DNA of 64,000 nt from Arcobacter sp. LA11 (GTDB lineage Bacteria; Campylobacterota; Campylobacteria; Campylobacterales; Arcobacteraceae): positions 1-64,000 of the forward strand of contig NZ_BDIR01000012.1 in the NCBI RefSeq assembly GCF_001895145.1. The letters are read 5' to 3'. The notes beneath the pieces are model-generated. The model did no database searches, had not been told where the DNA came from, and saw nothing but the letters and a program-made list of their open reading frames with translations. This document shows positions 55,883 to 64,000 of this stretch, piece after piece; within the stretch, counting starts at the first letter, position 1; each line of letters begins with the position of its first letter. A program made the translations under genes and the position numbers.

Positions 55883-58665
55883 TATGCTACTAACTCCTGT
55901 GTAATATTTAGTATTTCATCTATCTCTGTTTTAGTAAATACTCCTCGTATACCAGAGGGATGTATCACTGTAAAAGGTGCAGATATTAGATCTTTTTTGC
56001 TTAAGCTCTCATTATCTATGATAAACCCTTTTAATAAATCCAAAAATTTTAACTGTGTAGTGGTAAGTGTAGGATGCTCTTTGATAAACTTATCAAAAGA
56101 TTCACTTACCGTATCTGGGAAGTTTTTAAGCTCTTCAAGTCCTAAGATATGCTTGATAAACTTTAAAAAAGGTGCTTTTTTATTCATATACACCCTACGC
56201 AAAAGATCAAGGGTGATAAAAGGGTCTTGCTCGTGTAGAGTGTGAGCTAACTCTTCTATCTCTTTTTCACTTAGACTTTTGCCCTCTTTTAGCTTTTGTA
56301 GGATTTTATTTTGATTTAAAAGCTCTTTGATCTTATCTTCTACCATTTGTTTGTATTTTGAGATACTCACAGACTCCCTATCTGCACCAAACTCCACATA
56401 CTCTTTTTTCTTGATATAATCTTTAAAATCAAAGATAGGAGTATCATCATCCTCAAGCTTTGATTCTGCCCTATATTTCATAAGCGGAGCAAGGGCTTTT
56501 ACTAAAATATCAAGATCACTATCTTTTAGATGGTTCCAGTATTTTACTTCTTTGGCTTTTGTGATAAGATTCTCTTCTTTGGCGACTATATTTACACTTA
56601 AAAGTAAGTTTTCTATTAAAGCTATAAGGGTATCTCTTTTTTTTACCCTATTTTCTTCGTCATTTTCAAGTAGATATATAGAGTACTCCAACACATCTTT
56701 TTCAAATCGCATCGCCTTATAATCCACCCCTACAATAGATTTGGCTAAGGGTTTTATGTAAGTATCTAAAAACTCTAAATTCTCCTTAGATAGAGTTCTA
56801 TAAAAGATAGAATCTAATTTATCAAGATGATTTTTCCCATCTTGTATGGTTGTAGAGTTTTTAGGGAAAAGCTCTATAAACTCTTGAAGCTTTTGTATCT
56901 CTTTTTTAGCTATCTCAATATCAAGCTTTAAAGCACTTTCTATCTTTTGAAGTCTAAGCTCAAAAAACCTTATGGGAAGTGGAGTATTTGGGATAAGACT
57001 TTTTCCTTGCGGTTCAAGTTTAAAATACTTAAAATTATCCCAACAATCCATAATAAGAAATTTCTCTTTTTCTTTACACCACGGTTTTAAGTTTTGCGGA
57101 TCAAGCAGTCTTGTACCCCGCCCTATCATCTGCCAAAACTTAGTATAAGAGTAAATAGGCTTTGCAAATACTAGGTTTGATACCTCTTTTATATCCACCC
57201 CCGTATCAAGCATACCCACACTTATGGCAATACGCGGCATATCTTGGGTTTTAAACTGATCTAAAAGCCCACCTTTTCCGTAAGCCCTACTATCATCAGA
57301 TACTATTACTTTGGCTAGTTCCCCATTATATTCAGGATATAAAGAGTTAAAAAGCTCTTCCACTCTTCTAGCATGGGCTTTTGTCATACAAAAGAAGATA
57401 CTCTTTGTGGGTATCACCCCATCACTATCTTTGATAGACTCTTCCATAAACTCTTTTACGATGATTCGATTTGTATCTTTATTTATCACATCTCTTTCTA
57501 GCTGAGTTCCTTCATAATTTATCTCTTCAATCTCTTTACCTTCTAAAATCATATTCTTTTGATCTTCTAAAGAAATAGTTCTTTTATTTAGTCCATCATC
57601 TTGAAACTTTGTCTGAATCTTTAGCACCTCAAAATCACAAAGATAAGGTGGAATATGATCCAACGCCTCCTCATAAGAATAAGCAAATGAAGGCAACCCA
57701 TCCTCACAAGAAAAAAGCTCAAAAGTGTTATGATCTATCACATTGGTTGGAGTTGCAGTAAGCCCAAGCTTTAAAGCATCAAAATACTCTAAAATCTCCC
57801 CATAAGTATTATAAATAGACCTATGAGATTCATCTATCACGATCAGATCAAAAAAGTGTGAAGATAAAGTTTGCTCCTCATCTCGTATAATATTTAACAT
57901 AGTTGGGTAAGTGGATACATAAATACGCCTATCTTTAGAAATACTACTCTCCCCAAACTTTGGCCAAATAGGCTCACTTGGAATATACTCTTTAAAAGCC
58001 TCTATAGCCTGCTCCCTTAAAGCCACCCTATCCACTAAAAAAAGAGTATTTTTAATATACCCAGCCCTTAAAAGAGCATCCACTAAAGCAATAGTAGTAC
58101 GAGTCTTCCCCGTACCAGTAGCCATCACCAGTAAAAAATCTCTTCTTTTTTTATCTATCAGTTCCATCACTGATCTTATAGCACTTACTTGATAATCCCT
58201 CCCTGCTATATGGGTATCAATAAACTCATGGGAAAGGGACTTTTTATAGTTTTGTATATGACGAAGACGCTCTAAATCCTCCCTAGTAGGATAAGCATAG
58301 ATTTTTCTAGGAGGGTAGTTTTCTATATCCCAAAAATATATGTCGTTGCCATTTGTATAAAAGCAAAAAGGAAGATCGATATTATGTTCAGCTTTTAGAT
58401 TGTAACAATACTGCTTAGCCTGTTCCTGCCCAACCCTGGGATCTCGTGAGCTTTTTTTAGCCTCAACTACAGCCAAAGGCTTCCCCTCACGACCTAGAAG
58501 AACATAATCACAAAACTGCTTTTTACCATAGCTAGGCTTTACATCAGATACAAAAGAAGTGTTTGAAAACTCTTGCCTTACTTGGGCATAGTTAGTTACA
58601 TCCCAGCCAGATAGGAGTAGTTTAGTATCAATAAGTTCTTGTCGTGTCTGTGTTTCGTTTTGCAA
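55882..58665 (-). CDS. hsdR: type I restriction endonuclease subunit HsdR
   Basis: The 927-residue motor and nuclease subunit has an N-terminal PD-(D/E)xK nuclease site (CDYVLL with D53; VVEAKK with E68 and K70), an SF2 helicase core with MATGTGKTRT at 181-190, IDESHRSIYN, GMLDTGVDI and QMIGRGTRL. It resembles the EcoEI HsdR type. The start is TTG at 58665: an in-frame stop lies 6 bases upstream, and the next in-frame Met is far downstream. Its first-gene position suggests the operon promoter lies within 58666-58801, where I see no convincing -10. Confidence 0.95.
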   Translation of the reverse strand: MQNETQTRQELIDTKLLLSGWDVTNYAQVRQEFSNTSFVSDVKPSYGKKQFCDYVLLGREGKPLAVVEAKKSSRDPRVGQEQAKQYCYNLKAEHNIDLPFCFYTNGNDIYFWDIENYPPRKIYAYPTREDLERLRHIQNYKKSLSHEFIDTHIAGRDYQVSAIRSVMELIDKKRRDFLLVMATGTGKTRTTIALVDALLRAGYIKNTLFLVDRVALREQAIEAFKEYIPSEPIWPKFGESSISKDRRIYVSTYPTMLNIIRDEEQTLSSHFFDLIVIDESHRSIYNTYGEILEYFDALKLGLTATPTNVIDHNTFELFSCEDGLPSFAYSYEEALDHIPPYLCDFEVLKIQTKFQDDGLNKRTISLEDQKNMILEGKEIEEINYEGTQLERDVINKDTNRIIVKEFMEESIKDSDGVIPTKSIFFCMTKAHARRVEELFNSLYPEYNGELAKVIVSDDSRAYGKGGLLDQFKTQDMPRIAISVGMLDTGVDIKEVSNLVFAKPIYSYTKFWQMIGRGTRLLDPQNLKPWCKEKEKFLIMDCWDNFKYFKLEPQGKSLIPNTPLPIRFFELRLQKIESALKLDIEIAKKEIQKLQEFIELFPKNSTTIQDGKNHLDKLDSIFYRTLSKENLEFLDTYIKPLAKSIVGVDYKAMRFEKDVLEYSIYLLENDEENRVKKRDTLIALIENLLLSVNIVAKEENLITKAKEVKYWNHLKDSDLDILVKALAPLMKYRAESKLEDDDTPIFDFKDYIKKKEYVEFGADRESVSISKYKQMVEDKIKELLNQNKILQKLKEGKSLSEKEIEELAHTLHEQDPFITLDLLRRVYMNKKAPFLKFIKHILGLEELKNFPDTVSESFDKFIKEHPTLTTTQLKFLDLLKGFIIDNESLSKKDLISAPFTVIHPSGIRGVFTKTEIDEILNITQELVA

Positions 58666-58801
58666 GCTCTACTCATTTTATAATTTTATAGAAGATATTT
58701 TATCTTTTTATCTATTATATTATACTTGTGTCACAATCCACATCATAAGAAAAATATTTTGAAGAATTAAAAAAAAGAAAGAACTCTAGCAAAGAAGTAA
58801 A

Positions 58802-59647
58802 TTACTTCTCCACTAAATCATAAAGCCCTTGAATCTCTTCAGCCCAAATCTCTTCATTGATAGTTTCAAGTACCATTGGAATATCATCCATTCTATCATC
58901 ATTCATGATAAATTTAAAAGCATCCCATCCAATTTTCCCAACACCTAAAGAATCGTGTCTATCTACTCTACTTCCTAGTTCTGGCTTTGAGTCATTTAAG
59001 TGCATTCCCATAAGATATTCACGTCCTACTATATCATCAAACTCTTTCCAAGTTTTATCATAGGCTTCTCTTGTTCTGATATCATACCCAGCAGTAAACA
59101 TGTGACAGGTATCTATACATACACCTACTCTGCTTTTATCTTCTATTTTATCTATTATATGTGCTAGGTGTTCGAACTTGTATCCTAAGTTTGAGCCTTG
59201 TCCTGCTGTGTTTTCTATTACTAGTTTCACATCATTTGTAGCATCAATTGCTTGATTCATAGAAAGTGCAATTCTATCTAGACATTCCTCTTCTGATATT
59301 TTTCTCAAGTGTGAACCTGGGTGGAAATTTAGTCTATCTAGTTTTAGTATTTCACATCTTTCTAATTCATGGATAAAACCATTTAAAGATTTTTCTCTTT
59401 TTTCTTCTTCTGGGTGTCCAAGATTTATAAGATATGAGTCATGAGGTAAGATGTGTTTAGCTTCAATTCCACATTTTTCTAACTCTTCAAACCATTTATC
59501 AAGTACTTTTGCTTCTAAAGGTTTTGCAGCCCATTGTCTTTGATTTTTTGTAAATAGAGCAAAAGCTTTTGCTCCGATTGCAGTTGCGTTTATTGGTGCA
59601 TTAAAAACTCCACCACTCGCACTAACATGTGCTCCAACGTATTTCAT
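58802..59647 (-). CDS. nfo: endonuclease IV
   Basis: The 281-residue AP endonuclease repairs abasic sites. It is a TIM barrel with three Zn sites; ligands appear in [27 protein letters not shown] and [20 protein letters not shown], and the N-terminal GAHVSASGG is diagnostic. The length is typical. It flanks the defence island and looks native. Confidence 0.95.
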   Translation of the reverse strand: MKYVGAHVSASGGVFNAPINATAIGAKAFALFTKNQRQWAAKPLEAKVLDKWFEELEKCGIEAKHILPHDSYLINLGHPEEEKREKSLNGFIHELERCEILKLDRLNFHPGSHLRKISEEECLDRIALSMNQAIDATNDVKLVIENTAGQGSNLGYKFEHLAHIIDKIEDKSRVGVCIDTCHMFTAGYDIRTREAYDKTWKEFDDIVGREYLMGMHLNDSKPELGSRVDRHDSLGVGKIGWDAFKFIMNDDRMDDIPMVLETINEEIWAEEIQGLYDLVEK

Positions 59648-59747
59648 TATTATTCCTATATGATTTTTTATTTAATTTAGTTTTTCATCATACAAAAATG
59701 CATCTTTAAAGCCAATATGTTTTTATAATTTGTTTAGTTCTTTTACT

Positions 59748-59781
59748 AAAACATAAAGATACAAAAATATCTTTATGTTTT
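59748..59781 (-). terminator. terminator of the AraC-family gene
   Basis: A perfect 14-bp inverted repeat (AAAACATAAAGATA, 59748-59761, with 59768-59781) encloses a 6-base loop just beyond the AraC stop; the minus-strand exit reads GTTTTAG. Confidence 0.65.
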
Positions 59782-59784
59782 TTT

Positions 59785-60588
59785 CTATTTAATAGGTACT
59801 AAAATTAGTGTTCTTAAATCTTCAGGAGCTACATCAAAAGTAAGATACTGTTCGATAGGAGGAGCATCTCTTAACTCTATTTCATTATCTTTAATCCAAG
59901 AACCGTAAATAGACGTATAAGTATCTGATAACTTATCGTACGAACCGTTATGCGCAAAGACTGCATATTTACCACCAGAGATTTGGTCTTTTTCTACCTT
60001 CCCTGCTAGTTCATCATCTTGTACTCTTGTAATGCACGCATCATATCTTAGCTTATCAATAGCTACGATATTTGGGTCATCGTAACTTATTCCATAAAAC
60101 TTTGTATCTGCTTTTAATAGACTATTATTTCCTGCTATTTCTAACAGTTCATTCCACGCAGTTTCACATTTAAAATAGTCACCAACATGTCTTACTTTAT
60201 ACACATCAATTATTTCAATTGATTCTATTCTTAGAGGCTCAATCATTTTGATTTCCTTTTTTATATTAATATTTTGTATAAATTTTGAAGGAGAACAATT
60301 AAACATCTCTTTAAAAGCTTTATTATAAGCAGAAGGAGTGTTATACCCTGCTTCTAAAGCTATAGTAGTTATATTGCCTTGATTACACTGCAATTTATTT
60401 ACAGAGGTTTCAAGTCTTATTCTTCTGATATACTTTTTTAAACTCTCACCTGTATACCCTAGAAATATACGATGAAAGTGATAGTACGAGTAACCAGAGA
60501 TAGCTATTAAATCTTGTATATCAACGTATTCTAAATTTTTTTCTATTTCATTTAGAACTTTTTGCATACTTTTTTCATATTGATTCAA
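59785..60588 (-). CDS. AraC-family regulator with GyrI-like effector domain
   Basis: The 267-residue transcription regulator has an N-terminal double helix-turn-helix of AraC type (residues ~5-105; IQDLIAISGYSYYHFHRIFL, then ITTIALEAGYNTPSAYNKAF) and a C-terminal GyrI-like/SOUL-fold domain (from PLRIESIEIIDVYKVRHVG, ending LRTLILVPIK) that binds hydrophobic drugs in Rob and BmrR relatives. Its target genes are unknown; none adjacent looks like an efflux pump. Confidence 0.9.
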   Translation of the reverse strand: MNQYEKSMQKVLNEIEKNLEYVDIQDLIAISGYSYYHFHRIFLGYTGESLKKYIRRIRLETSVNKLQCNQGNITTIALEAGYNTPSAYNKAFKEMFNCSPSKFIQNINIKKEIKMIEPLRIESIEIIDVYKVRHVGDYFKCETAWNELLEIAGNNSLLKADTKFYGISYDDPNIVAIDKLRYDACITRVQDDELAGKVEKDQISGGKYAVFAHNGSYDKLSDTYTSIYGSWIKDNEIELRDAPPIEQYLTFDVAPEDLRTLILVPIK

Positions 60589-60663
60589 AACTGTCTCTCC
60601 TTAAAATTCATAAAAAGATTCTAACAGTAAATGAAAATCAAAACTTTTCCAAAATTGCTATAT

Positions 60664-61047
60664 TTAATCTTTTTTGATTTTTATTAAAATTTTATTTTTT
60701 TTATCTCGGTGAGTAATCTCTTTTTCTTCTTTCTCAAAAAGTTCTTTTAGAAATTGTTTATCATAATTTCTATCTAAGAACTCTGCATTAAAAGATTCTA
60801 AACTTTGGCACTCAAAAGTATCTTGACAGATTCTATCTTCATATATTTGTAAACTCAAAACAGAAGTTCCAGCAGAGAGTATTTCTACTTTTGTATAGTC
60901 GTTAAACTTTGTGATAAAACCTTTATCATAAAATTTTAGCTTAGGTGTTTTTATCAAAATAGTCGCCGTTTGGGTTAAAATTGGCTGCTTTTGTGCACAT
61001 CCTACAAAAAGTAAAAGAAATGTTAAAAAAAGAACTATATTTTTAAT
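60664..61047 (-). CDS. small lipoprotein, apparent ATT start
   Basis: This 127-residue protein is unrecognised. From 60957 a TTG start gives only 97 residues, but the open frame runs further upstream and reads a lipoprotein signal: a KNIVLFLTFLLLFVGC stretch with a lipobox Cys at residue 17, then AQKQP. The only possible initiator between it and an in-frame TAA is ATT at 61045-61047, preceded at 6 bases by AAAGGA. The mature part is charged with many Lys and Asp (RNYDKQFLKELFEKEEKE). An ATT start is rare and I give it moderate certainty. The gene is divergent from queH. Confidence 0.65.
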   Translation of the reverse strand: MKNIVLFLTFLLLFVGCAQKQPILTQTATILIKTPKLKFYDKGFITKFNDYTKVEILSAGTSVLSLQIYEDRICQDTFECQSLESFNAEFLDRNYDKQFLKELFEKEEKEITHRDKKNKILIKIKKD

Positions 61048-61053
61048 CTCTTA

Positions 61054-61059
61054 TCCTTT
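61054..61059 (-). promoter_or_regulatory. ribosome binding site before an ATT start
   Basis: AAAGGA on the minus strand, 6 bases before ATT 61047. Position is optimal for that codon and supports translation starting there. Confidence 0.5.
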
Positions 61060-61076
61060 GTTTTAAAAATTTTCAC

Positions 61077-61083
61077 TATAATA
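61077..61083. promoter_or_regulatory. overlapping divergent -10 elements for queH and the lipoprotein gene
   Basis: TATAAT at 61077-61082 on + and TATTAT at 61078-61083 on - overlap by 5 bases. The first lies 38 bases before the queH TTG. The second lies ~30 bases before the ATT start. Confidence 0.5.
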
Positions 61084-61120
61084 CTGTAATATTGATAAAT
61101 TATAAAATCGAAGGTTATTT

Positions 61121-62194
61121 TTGTTAGTTCATATCTGTTGCGCTGTTGACTCCCACTATTTTTTAGAAAAAATTCAAGAAGAATTTCCAAATGAAGAGAT
61201 CATTGGATTTTTTTATGACCCAAATATTCACCCATACAATGAGTACCGATTAAGATATCTTGATGTTGATTACTCATGTAAAAAACTAGGTATAAGACTT
61301 ATTGAAGGACCTTACAATCTAGAAGAATGGTTAAAAAAAGTAAAAGGTTTAGAGAATGAACCAGAAAAAGGCGATAGATGTACGGTTTGTTTTGATGATA
61401 GACTTGAAACAACTGTAAAAAAAGCTATAGAATTAGGACATGACAAATTTACATCAACTCTATTAATTTCTCCAAAAAAATCACAAGATAAACTAGAAAA
61501 AATTGGAGCAGAATTAACATCTAAATATGACTGTGAGTTTATATTTAGAGACTATAGAAGTGGCAAAGGTTCACAAGAGCAAGGTCTAGTTGTAAAAGAA
61601 AATTCTCTTTATAGACAAAACTATTGTGGTTGTCTTTTTGGTTTATCAGCCCAAAGAGAACATCAAGATAAAGTTATGGATGAAATGTTTAATCCTATCT
61701 CAAACCAAATACTTCCAGAATCTATAGAGAGTAGACTTGAACTTTATAAAAAAAGAGATGATTTAGAAGAAAAAAATATTCCGTATAAGATTATCAAGCA
61801 GAGGTTTTTAAACTATAGACTAATGAGCGGTATTACAAAGATTGATAAAAAGATTATCCCTTCATATTTTCTATGTTATTCAACACTAAACAGAAACAGT
61901 ATGAATGGTAGAATCGAATATGAAAAGGATGAAATCGCATATCTAAATAGAGATGAAGTAAAAGTTCTAAGTCTAAAAAGTTTTAATGAAATAGGAAATA
62001 GTACATATCAGACAGTAAAAGACTTGATGTTCAATCCTCCTACCTTTGAATCAGAACTAAATATTAGAAATAAAGTTACAAATAACCCTTATGGTTTGTC
62101 AACTATTTTAGTTGTTGATGAGCTAATCGATGGAAAATATGAGATAGAACTAAATGCCCTAATCTATGAAGATGTAAAAGAAGTTATTATATGA
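61121..62194 (+). CDS. queH: epoxyqueuosine reductase QueH
   Basis: QueH performs the last step of queuosine tRNA modification, reducing epoxyqueuosine. The 357-residue protein has the tandem Cys pair in LVHICCAVDS (CC 5-6), GDRCTVCFDDRL and YCGCLFGLSAQ, the ligands for 4Fe-4S and the adjacent iron. It is longer than many QueH proteins (~200) because of a C-terminal extension from about residue 200, as in Helicobacter homologues. The start is TTG at 61121, six bases after GAAGG. It overlaps lpxB by 4 bases. Confidence 0.9.
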   Translation: MLVHICCAVDSHYFLEKIQEEFPNEEIIGFFYDPNIHPYNEYRLRYLDVDYSCKKLGIRLIEGPYNLEEWLKKVKGLENEPEKGDRCTVCFDDRLETTVKKAIELGHDKFTSTLLISPKKSQDKLEKIGAELTSKYDCEFIFRDYRSGKGSQEQGLVVKENSLYRQNYCGCLFGLSAQREHQDKVMDEMFNPISNQILPESIESRLELYKKRDDLEEKNIPYKIIKQRFLNYRLMSGITKIDKKIIPSYFLCYSTLNRNSMNGRIEYEKDEIAYLNRDEVKVLSLKSFNEIGNSTYQTVKDLMFNPPTFESELNIRNKVTNNPYGLSTILVVDELIDGKYEIELNALIYEDVKEVII

Positions 62195-63234
62195 AACTTT
62201 TAGTTTGTGCGATGGAAACATCATCAAATGTTCATCTAAAAGAATTAAAAAAATATCTAAACGACGAGGTAGAACTATTAGGAGTTTTTGATAAAGAGCT
62301 TGGAACCCCTCTATATGATTTAACTCACCTTGCAATCATGGGTTTTATAGATGCGATAAAAAAACTTCGATTCTTTTTTAAACTTAGGGATGAACTTGTA
62401 GATTTAGCACAAGATTGTGACAAAGTTTTATTGATGGATTCATCAGGATTCAATCTTCCTCTTGCAAAAAAACTAAAGCAAAGATATCCAGATAAAGAGA
62501 TAATCTACTATATCCTTCCACAAGCTTGGGCATGGAAGAAAAAAAGAGTTATAAAGCTTGAAAAATTCTGTACAAAACTATGTTCTATTATTCCTTTTGA
62601 AAGTGAAATATACAATGACAAAGAAAAAATTACTTACGTAGGTCATCCACTTTTAGATGAGATAACAGAATATAAAACTAGCCTAGAAAAAACAGATAAA
62701 ATCATCTATATGCCAGGTAGTAGAAAAACTGAAATTATAAATCACATGGGTGTTTTTAGAGAACTTACAAAACAGATAAAAGACAAAGAGCATATTTTGA
62801 TTATTCCTTCAAAATTTAATGAAGAATATATTAAAAAAACTTATGGAGATATATCAAATTTTACAATTTCAAATGATGCTCATAGCATATTAAAAGAAGC
62901 AGAATTTGGATTTATTTGTTCTGGTACGGCTACACTTGAAGCTTCTATAATAGGGACACCATTTGTTATGTCTTATGTGGCAAAAAAGCTTGACTATTTT
63001 ATTGGCAGACAGTTTGTAAAACTACCTTTTATTGGACTTGCGAATATCTTTTTCCATAAAATGGGTAAAGAGCCTATTCATAAAGAATATTTCCAAGAAG
63101 AAGTAAATGTAGAAAACTTATTAAACGAATATAAAAACATGAATCGAGACAACTATTTAAAAAACTCTCAAGAGCTTAGAGACTACTTACAATTTGGTAG
63201 TTCTAAAAATGTTGCTAAAATAATTCAAAACTAA
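62191..63234 (+). CDS. lpxB: lipid-A-disaccharide synthase
   Basis: The 347-residue GT-B enzyme condenses UDP-diacylglucosamine with lipid X in lipid A synthesis. MDSSGFNLPLAKKL, YYILPQAWAWKKKR, YVGHPLLDE and LPGSRKTEI-like YMPGSRKTEI blocks are visible, and the C-terminal FICSGTATLEASIIGTPFVM binds UDP. It overlaps queH by 4 bases. Lipid A genes fabZ and lpxA follow. Confidence 0.94.
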   Translation: MKLLVCAMETSSNVHLKELKKYLNDEVELLGVFDKELGTPLYDLTHLAIMGFIDAIKKLRFFFKLRDELVDLAQDCDKVLLMDSSGFNLPLAKKLKQRYPDKEIIYYILPQAWAWKKKRVIKLEKFCTKLCSIIPFESEIYNDKEKITYVGHPLLDEITEYKTSLEKTDKIIYMPGSRKTEIINHMGVFRELTKQIKDKEHILIIPSKFNEEYIKKTYGDISNFTISNDAHSILKEAEFGFICSGTATLEASIIGTPFVMSYVAKKLDYFIGRQFVKLPFIGLANIFFHKMGKEPIHKEYFQEEVNVENLLNEYKNMNRDNYLKNSQELRDYLQFGSSKNVAKIIQN

Positions 63235-63246
63235 TTTTTTTTTCGC

Positions 63247-63252
63247 TAAAAT
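63247..63252 (+). promoter_or_regulatory. candidate fabZ-lpxA promoter -10
   Basis: TAAAAT in CGCTAAAATATATG, 41 bases before fabZ and directly after a run of T. Weak evidence. Confidence 0.35.
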
Positions 63253-63292
63253 ATATGACTTTTTAAAACATACAAACATATAGGATACAAGA

Positions 63293-63736
63293 ATGTTAGA
63301 CATCATGGAAATTCAAGAAATTTTACCACATAGATACCCGCTTTTATTAGTAGATAGAATTACTGATATGGAAAAAGCTAAAAGTATCACAGGGTATAAA
63401 AATATCTCTATTAGTGAACCTGCTTTTCAAGGTCACTTTCCAGGGCACCCAATTTACCCAGGAGTTATGATTCTTGAAGGAATGGCACAAGCAGGTGGAG
63501 TTCTTGCACTTAAAAGCAACGATTTAACAAATGAAGAGCTAAAAAACAAAGTTATTTACTTCATGAGTATTGACAAAGCAAAATTTAGAACACCCGTAAG
63601 ACCTGGTGATAAATTAGAATATAAAATCGAAGTTAAAAAATTAAGAGGAAATCTAATCGTACTTGATGGAAAAGCTTTTGTTGATGATTCTTTAGTTGCT
63701 GAAGCAGAGCTAAAAGCTATGATAGTTGATAAGTAA
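63293..63736 (+). CDS. fabZ: 3-hydroxyacyl-ACP dehydratase FabZ
   Basis: The 147-residue hot-dog-fold dehydratase of fatty acid elongation has the active-site [20 protein letters not shown] (His in FPGHP, Glu in LEGMAQ) and an N-terminal [14 protein letters not shown] block. It is followed by lpxA 19 bases on, a common fabZ-lpxA pairing that balances lipid A and fatty acid synthesis. Confidence 0.97.
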   Translation: MLDIMEIQEILPHRYPLLLVDRITDMEKAKSITGYKNISISEPAFQGHFPGHPIYPGVMILEGMAQAGGVLALKSNDLTNEELKNKVIYFMSIDKAKFRTPVRPGDKLEYKIEVKKLRGNLIVLDGKAFVDDSLVAEAELKAMIVDK

Positions 63737-63755
63737 TAAACAAAATAGGTAAAGA

Positions 63756-64000
63756 ATGAATAATATTCATAAAACTGCAATAATTGAAGATGGAGCCCAA
63801 CTAGGTGATAATATAACTGTTGGAGCATTTACAATTATTGGTAAAGATGTAAAAATAGGTAATGGTACAACTATTGCTTCTCATACAGTTATCGAAGGAA
63901 AAACTACAATTGGTGAAAACAATCAAATTTTTTCACATGCTGCAATTGGAACTATTCCTCAAGACTTAAAATTTGATGGTGAAGATGTTGAGCTAATTAT
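63756..64000 (+). CDS. lpxA: UDP-N-acetylglucosamine acyltransferase LpxA, N-terminal part
   Basis: An ATG at 63756 opens a frame that runs off the window. The 81 visible residues show hexapeptide-repeat sequence (IHKTAIIEDGAQLGDNITVG, then VKIGNGTTIASHTVIEG) and IGTIPQDLKFDGED, typical of LpxA, which acylates UDP-GlcNAc in the first step of lipid A synthesis. The ribosome site is a modest TAGGTAAAGA. The 3' end lies outside. Confidence 0.92.
   Translation, partial: MNNIHKTAIIEDGAQLGDNITVGAFTIIGKDVKIGNGTTIASHTVIEGKTTIGENNQIFSHAAIGTIPQDLKFDGEDVELI

Noticed and set aside
47993-58665. Defence island as an integrated mobile element
   Set aside because: I see no integrase, transposase, tRNA target or flanking direct repeats, and both flanks look like ordinary chromosomal genes. 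Horizontal gain is plausible but no boundaries can be placed.
61101-61106. TATAAA directly upstream of queH as its -10
   Set aside because: It lies too close to the ribosome site (a transcript start would fall at or within GAAGG); the TATAAT at 61077 gives a proper leader.

Overview
The window is AT-rich, densely packed DNA from a free-living member of the Campylobacterota, most likely an Arcobacter-type organism. The evidence is the recA-eno-FtsB/DivIC-like-AMIN gene order, a 14-gene nuo operon in which the NADH-binding subunits NuoE and NuoF are replaced by unrelated small proteins, futalosine-pathway menaquinone synthesis (MqnD-like), short forms of MurB and BioB, and a flagellin next to a Maf glycosyltransferase and pseudaminic-acid-type genes. 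No rRNA, tRNA, CRISPR array, integrase or insertion sequence was seen. No gene-free stretch is longer than about 220 bases.

Region 1 (1-16.2 kb) is a flagellin glycosylation locus. The 3' end of a flagellin gene on the + strand converges on a 15-gene, tightly coupled minus-strand operon that starts with pseB at about 16.24 kb. The order is pseB, pseC, SpsF-like cytidylyltransferase, short NeuB-like synthase, PseG-like hydrolase, methyltransferase, LicD-like transferase, Nudix, IspD-like cytidylyltransferase, split transketolase (N then C half), SDR reductase, ATP-grasp ligase, GH57-like protein and Maf. The first half would make a CMP-activated nonulosonic acid. The second half looks like a separate pathway: a transketolase makes a keto-sugar phosphate, an SDR reduces it, an IspD/TarI-like enzyme activates it with CTP, and a LicD/fukutin-type enzyme transfers it. 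This resembles CDP-ribitol synthesis and ribitol-phosphate transfer, and is my main candidate for an undescribed system.

Region 2 (16.3-27.5 kb) holds housekeeping genes: recA, eno, a divisome coiled-coil protein and an AMIN-domain protein on +; a Kef-type antiporter, bioB, a YfcE-type phosphoesterase, topA, murB and an mqnD-like gene on -; then a flavodoxin-fold protein on +. Region 3 (27.6-41.6 kb) is the nuo operon, transcribed from nuoA towards nuoN. Its NuoF position holds a paralogue of the NuoG C-terminal half, so the complex probably takes electrons from flavodoxin or ferredoxin rather than NADH. Four 11-bp repeats lie upstream of its promoter. Region 4 (41.8-47.9 kb) has an AAA ATPase with a small membrane partner, a Sel1-repeat lipoprotein, an AEC transporter, a six-helix membrane protein and an FMN reductase.

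Region 5 (48.0-58.7 kb) is a defence island on the minus strand: hsdR, hsdM, hsdS (with an unusual C-terminal extension), a RecF/ABC-type ATPase and an HNH nuclease resembling the Septu PtuA/PtuB pair, then a RhuM-family gene and a second HNH protein preceded by a broken HNH fragment. The first five genes are nearly contiguous and look translationally coupled. Region 6 (58.8-64 kb) has nfo, an AraC/GyrI regulator, a small lipoprotein apparently starting at ATT, and on + queH, lpxB, fabZ and the start of lpxA.
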